This document shows, in pieces, positions 61,886 through 64,000 of a stretch of 64,000 nucleotides of DNA. Every line of letters starts with the position of its first letter. The stretch's first letter is position 1. The notes under the pieces are model-generated. The model made no database searches and was not told the origin of the DNA. It saw only the letters and a program-made list of their open reading frames with translations. The translations under genes and the position numbers were made by a program. Location of the stretch: assembly GCA_039822105.1 (NCBI GenBank), contig JBCBMW010000002.1, positions 62,001 to 126,000 on the forward strand, written 5' to 3'. The DNA comes from Parvularcula sp039822105. GTDB taxonomy: Bacteria; Pseudomonadota; Alphaproteobacteria; Caulobacterales; Parvularculaceae.

Positions 61886-63109
61886 CTAGAACGCCCAATC
61901 GAGCTGTGCCCAGAACTTGGCCACGTCGCCGTTGAACTGGTCTGCCTTGTAGTCAGCATACTTAAAGAGTGCGGTTGTTCGACCAAATTTTGCGACCAAA
62001 ACGGCGTTGAACTCACTTCCGAAATCAACGCCGCCCACATCGGACGAGAACTCATGATACGTCGCAAATGCCTTGACCAGTTTCGCGGGGCCTACGTTTT
62101 TCGTGGTGTAAGACAGTGTGCCGTAGACGTCTTCTAGACCGTTGGCAGGCGTCGCGAGGAAGAGATCAGCGAAACCGTTGAATTTGTGCAACGTCGAAAG
62201 CGGCGCGCTGAATGCCTTCACACCGTCGTCGCTGCCTAGCTCTTCATAACCGATCGTCCCTGCAAAGCCGTTCTTGCCAATCGTTCCCTCGAGATTGAGA
62301 TAATCTGCGTTGTAATCAACTGGCTGGCTACCGTACTCGGATTGAATGGCGTAACGTGCTTTGCCAGAGAACAGCCCTTTCTTGGCCAGCACCTGAAACC
62401 CATAGGTTTGCGACGATGCCCCGGGCGCGTCATCACCGAAGTCGAGAAGATAGGAATAGGCTGATACCGTGATAGCAGCCGCGTCCGTTGGAAGTTTGTA
62501 GTCGACGTCGATGAAGAAACTCTCCGAGTCCCAACGACCCATCGGCGAGTCGTCACCGAAGATTCTGTTGACCTGATCCACATAGGTCACATCGACCGTT
62601 AACCCTTCGACCGATTTGTTGACCACGCGGACTGCATCAAAGGTCTGCTCGTTCTGGCGCCAGCCCACGTTGCCAATGAAGCGCGAGTCATCCTGAATAA
62701 TCCGTTGACGGCCAATGGTGATCACGGTGTCGTCAAACGATGTGTTCGACAGCTGAAAACGGTTGAGCTCAGTCACTTCAGGATCGGGGACGACGGGAAA
62801 CTGCGTGTTGCCGTTGACCGTTGAGTTGAAATCATTCTCGTGGGCCTCGATATGCTCAAAGTCGATCAAGAACTTGGTGTTCTTCCACGCGCCTGTTTCA
62901 AAGCCCGCACGAATGCGCGACGTGACTGCGTCAGCATTCTCGGCAAAGCCGTCCTGATTGACGGTTTCATACCGTATGCGGTACTGAAAAATAGGCTTGG
63001 TTTCGGAGATAGCCTTTTCAAACTCAGACGGTGCCGGAGCATCCTGTGCCAGCGAGACGCCAAGCACTGAAACAAGAGCAGTACACGTGCTCAAGAGTGA
63101 ACGATACAT
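61886..63109 (-). CDS. Alginate-export-like outer-membrane porin of the nitrate locus
   Basis: 407 residues with a signal peptide (about 1-21, cut near SLA). Beta-barrel ending in C-terminal Phe (WAQLDWAF). It shares IGRQ...RFIG, WRQNEQTFDA and GFADLFLATP with the porin at 14386-15558, so the two are paralogues in an alginate-export-like family. Lying between nrtD and nirB on the same strand, it probably allows nitrate across the outer membrane (inference). Met at the start is followed directly by the signal sequence. Confidence 0.82.
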   Translation of the reverse strand: MYRSLLSTCTALVSVLGVSLAQDAPAPSEFEKAISETKPIFQYRIRYETVNQDGFAENADAVTSRIRAGFETGAWKNTKFLIDFEHIEAHENDFNSTVNGNTQFPVVPDPEVTELNRFQLSNTSFDDTVITIGRQRIIQDDSRFIGNVGWRQNEQTFDAVRVVNKSVEGLTVDVTYVDQVNRIFGDDSPMGRWDSESFFIDVDYKLPTDAAAITVSAYSYLLDFGDDAPGASSQTYGFQVLAKKGLFSGKARYAIQSEYGSQPVDYNADYLNLEGTIGKNGFAGTIGYEELGSDDGVKAFSAPLSTLHKFNGFADLFLATPANGLEDVYGTLSYTTKNVGPAKLVKAFATYHEFSSDVGGVDFGSEFNAVLVAKFGRTTALFKYADYKADQFNGDVAKFWAQLDWAF

Positions 63110-63257
63110 TGATATTCCCCAGTGGACGGACGAAGTGAAATGAGCCGCCTCGCTCGTACGTGATAGGGACCACCATCGCTCCCGTTGACCCAGCCACGAA
63201 GGTGATACCAGGTCCTAGATTTGCCGTATGGCTATTAAAATTTGTTTGTTTTGCCCA

Positions 63258-64000
63258 TTAAGCGGCGTGCTTATGGGTCTCATACTCCTCTAAGAAGGTG
63301 AGCAATTGCTCCCTATACGCGTAATAGTCGGGGTGAGAGAGTAATTCTTTACGAGTTCGCGGCCGCGGTAGGTTCACGTCCATGACTTTCCCAACCCGGG
63401 CGTTGGGGCCATTGGTCATCATGATCACGCGATCAGCCAACAAAATGGCCTCATCAACATCGTGAGTCACACAGATCGCGGTCACTTGTGTCCGTGTCCA
63501 GACATCCATCAAGACCTCTTGTAGCTCCCAGCGGGTCAAGGAATCGAGCATGCCAAAGGGCTCGTCGAGCAACAAAAGCTTAGGCGAAAGTGCAAAGGCC
63601 CGGGCGATCCCGACACGCTGCTGCATGCCATTCGAAAGCTCAGACGCCTTCTTCGTCATCGCATCGCCAAGACCGACGCGGCAAAGATAGTGCTCCACCA
63701 CATCTCGTCGTTCAGCTTTCAACGCATGCGGATAAACGCGATCAACACCGAGCGATACGTTTTCATACGCCGAAAGCCAAGGGAAGAGGCTTGGCGCTTG
63801 GAACACGACACCGCGGTCCGGACCGGGATCAGTCACGTCCTGACCATCAAGCATGATGGTGCCGCCGGTGATCGCGTTGAGACCAGCCGTCATTGTCAAC
63901 ACGGTGGACTTACCGCACCCTGAATGTCCAATGATCGATATGAACTCACCCTTTCGCATGGTGAGATCGAAACCGTCCACCACAGTCAACGGACCTTTCG
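63258..64000 (-). CDS. nrtD: Nitrate ABC transporter ATP-binding protein NrtD (5' end outside the window)
   Basis: At least 247 residues; the reading frame continues to the window edge, so its N-terminus is missing. ABC motifs: Walker A GHSGCGKST, signature LSNGMQQRVGIARA, Walker B LLLLDEPFGMLDSLTR, and the switch His in VTHDVDEA. Downstream MMTNGPNARVGKVMDV is characteristic of NrtD/CmpD-type nitrate/bicarbonate importers rather than taurine or sulfonate ones. Context with nir and nas genes supports nitrate. The permease and binding-protein genes must lie beyond 64000. Confidence 0.94.
   Translation of the reverse strand, partial: KGPLTVVDGFDLTMRKGEFISIIGHSGCGKSTVLTMTAGLNAITGGTIMLDGQDVTDPGPDRGVVFQAPSLFPWLSAYENVSLGVDRVYPHALKAERRDVVEHYLCRVGLGDAMTKKASELSNGMQQRVGIARAFALSPKLLLLDEPFGMLDSLTRWELQEVLMDVWTRTQVTAICVTHDVDEAILLADRVIMMTNGPNARVGKVMDVNLPRPRTRKELLSHPDYYAYREQLLTFLEEYETHKHAA

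Noticed and set aside
1..64000. Mobile elements, prophage, CRISPR arrays, toxin-antitoxin pairs, secondary-metabolite core genes
   Set aside because: Looked for transposases, integrases, direct-repeat arrays and synthase modules; none seen. The window reads as ordinary core and metabolic chromosome with local regulatory interest.

Overview
The window looks like chromosomal DNA from a free-living, probably marine or aquatic, alphaproteobacterium. The evidence is a 90-residue GapR-type nucleoid protein, a clpS-clpA pair, a phasin, an imuA-imuB-dnaE2 mutagenesis cassette preceded by an alphaproteobacterial-type SOS box (GAAC-N7-GAAC), and G+C-rich codon use throughout. A family-level guess (Parvularculaceae or Hyphomonadaceae-like) is inference only. 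I see no insertion sequence, prophage, integrase, CRISPR array or replication origin. One tRNA gene (tRNA-Arg, anticodon ACG) is present.

Layout, left to right. 1-5.1 kb: housekeeping genes (clpA, cut by the window edge, clpS, a single-domain response regulator, a phasin, a D,D-carboxypeptidase with a SPOR domain, gapR, tRNA-Arg). 5.1-8.4 kb: a membrane-anchored sulfotransferase, a small membrane protein and an arylsulfate sulfotransferase-like protein, a likely sulfation locus. 8.7-11.7 kb: divergent aldose 1-epimerase and GH42 beta-galactosidase. 11.8-16.8 kb: an outer-membrane barrel protein, then a surface-signalling-like group: a porin, a lipoprotein subtilase translationally coupled to an ECF sigma factor, an anti-sigma-like protein with a periplasmic domain, and a second ECF sigma factor. 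17.2-22.3 kb: a WecG/TagA-type glycosyltransferase and a large hybrid histidine kinase coupled to a LuxO/NtrC-type sigma-54 activator. Their intergenic region carries three helically phased TTGCA-NNN-TGCAA-type boxes and a sigma-54-like promoter. 22.3-25.4 kb: a DUF1501/DUF1800 secreted pair. 26.1-31 kb: an SDR, a ferredoxin reductase and an M14 metallopeptidase.

31-34.2 kb: a MarR-controlled tyrosine-catabolic operon (4-hydroxyphenylpyruvate dioxygenase, a VOC protein, a fumarylacetoacetate-hydrolase-family protein). 34.2-37.4 kb: two methyltransferases, and a TetR regulator with a clear palindromic operator facing a DUF2147 protein and a small membrane protein. 37.4-42.9 kb: imuA-imuB-dnaE2. 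43-49 kb: an SDR lacking the catalytic Tyr, a Kef-type antiporter, a uridine-kinase/nucleoside-transporter pair and a 2OG-Fe(II) oxygenase. 48.7-52.3 kb: an Nramp-like transporter lacking the usual metal-binding motifs, coupled to pxpABC (5-oxoprolinase).

52.3-64 kb: a complete nitrate-assimilation locus read right to left: nrtD (cut by the window edge), an outer-membrane porin, nirB, nirD, nasA, cysG, nasT, nasS and mobA. It combines nitrate uptake, both reductases, siroheme and Mo-cofactor maturation, and the NasS/NasT nitrate-sensing antitermination pair. A leader terminator upstream of nirB is the probable NasT target.

The strongest candidates for new biology are the phased LuxO-like operator array with its kinase/activator operon, the ECF/anti-sigma/subtilase group in which the anti-sigma carries a propeptide-like periplasmic domain, and the atypical Nramp-pxp operon.
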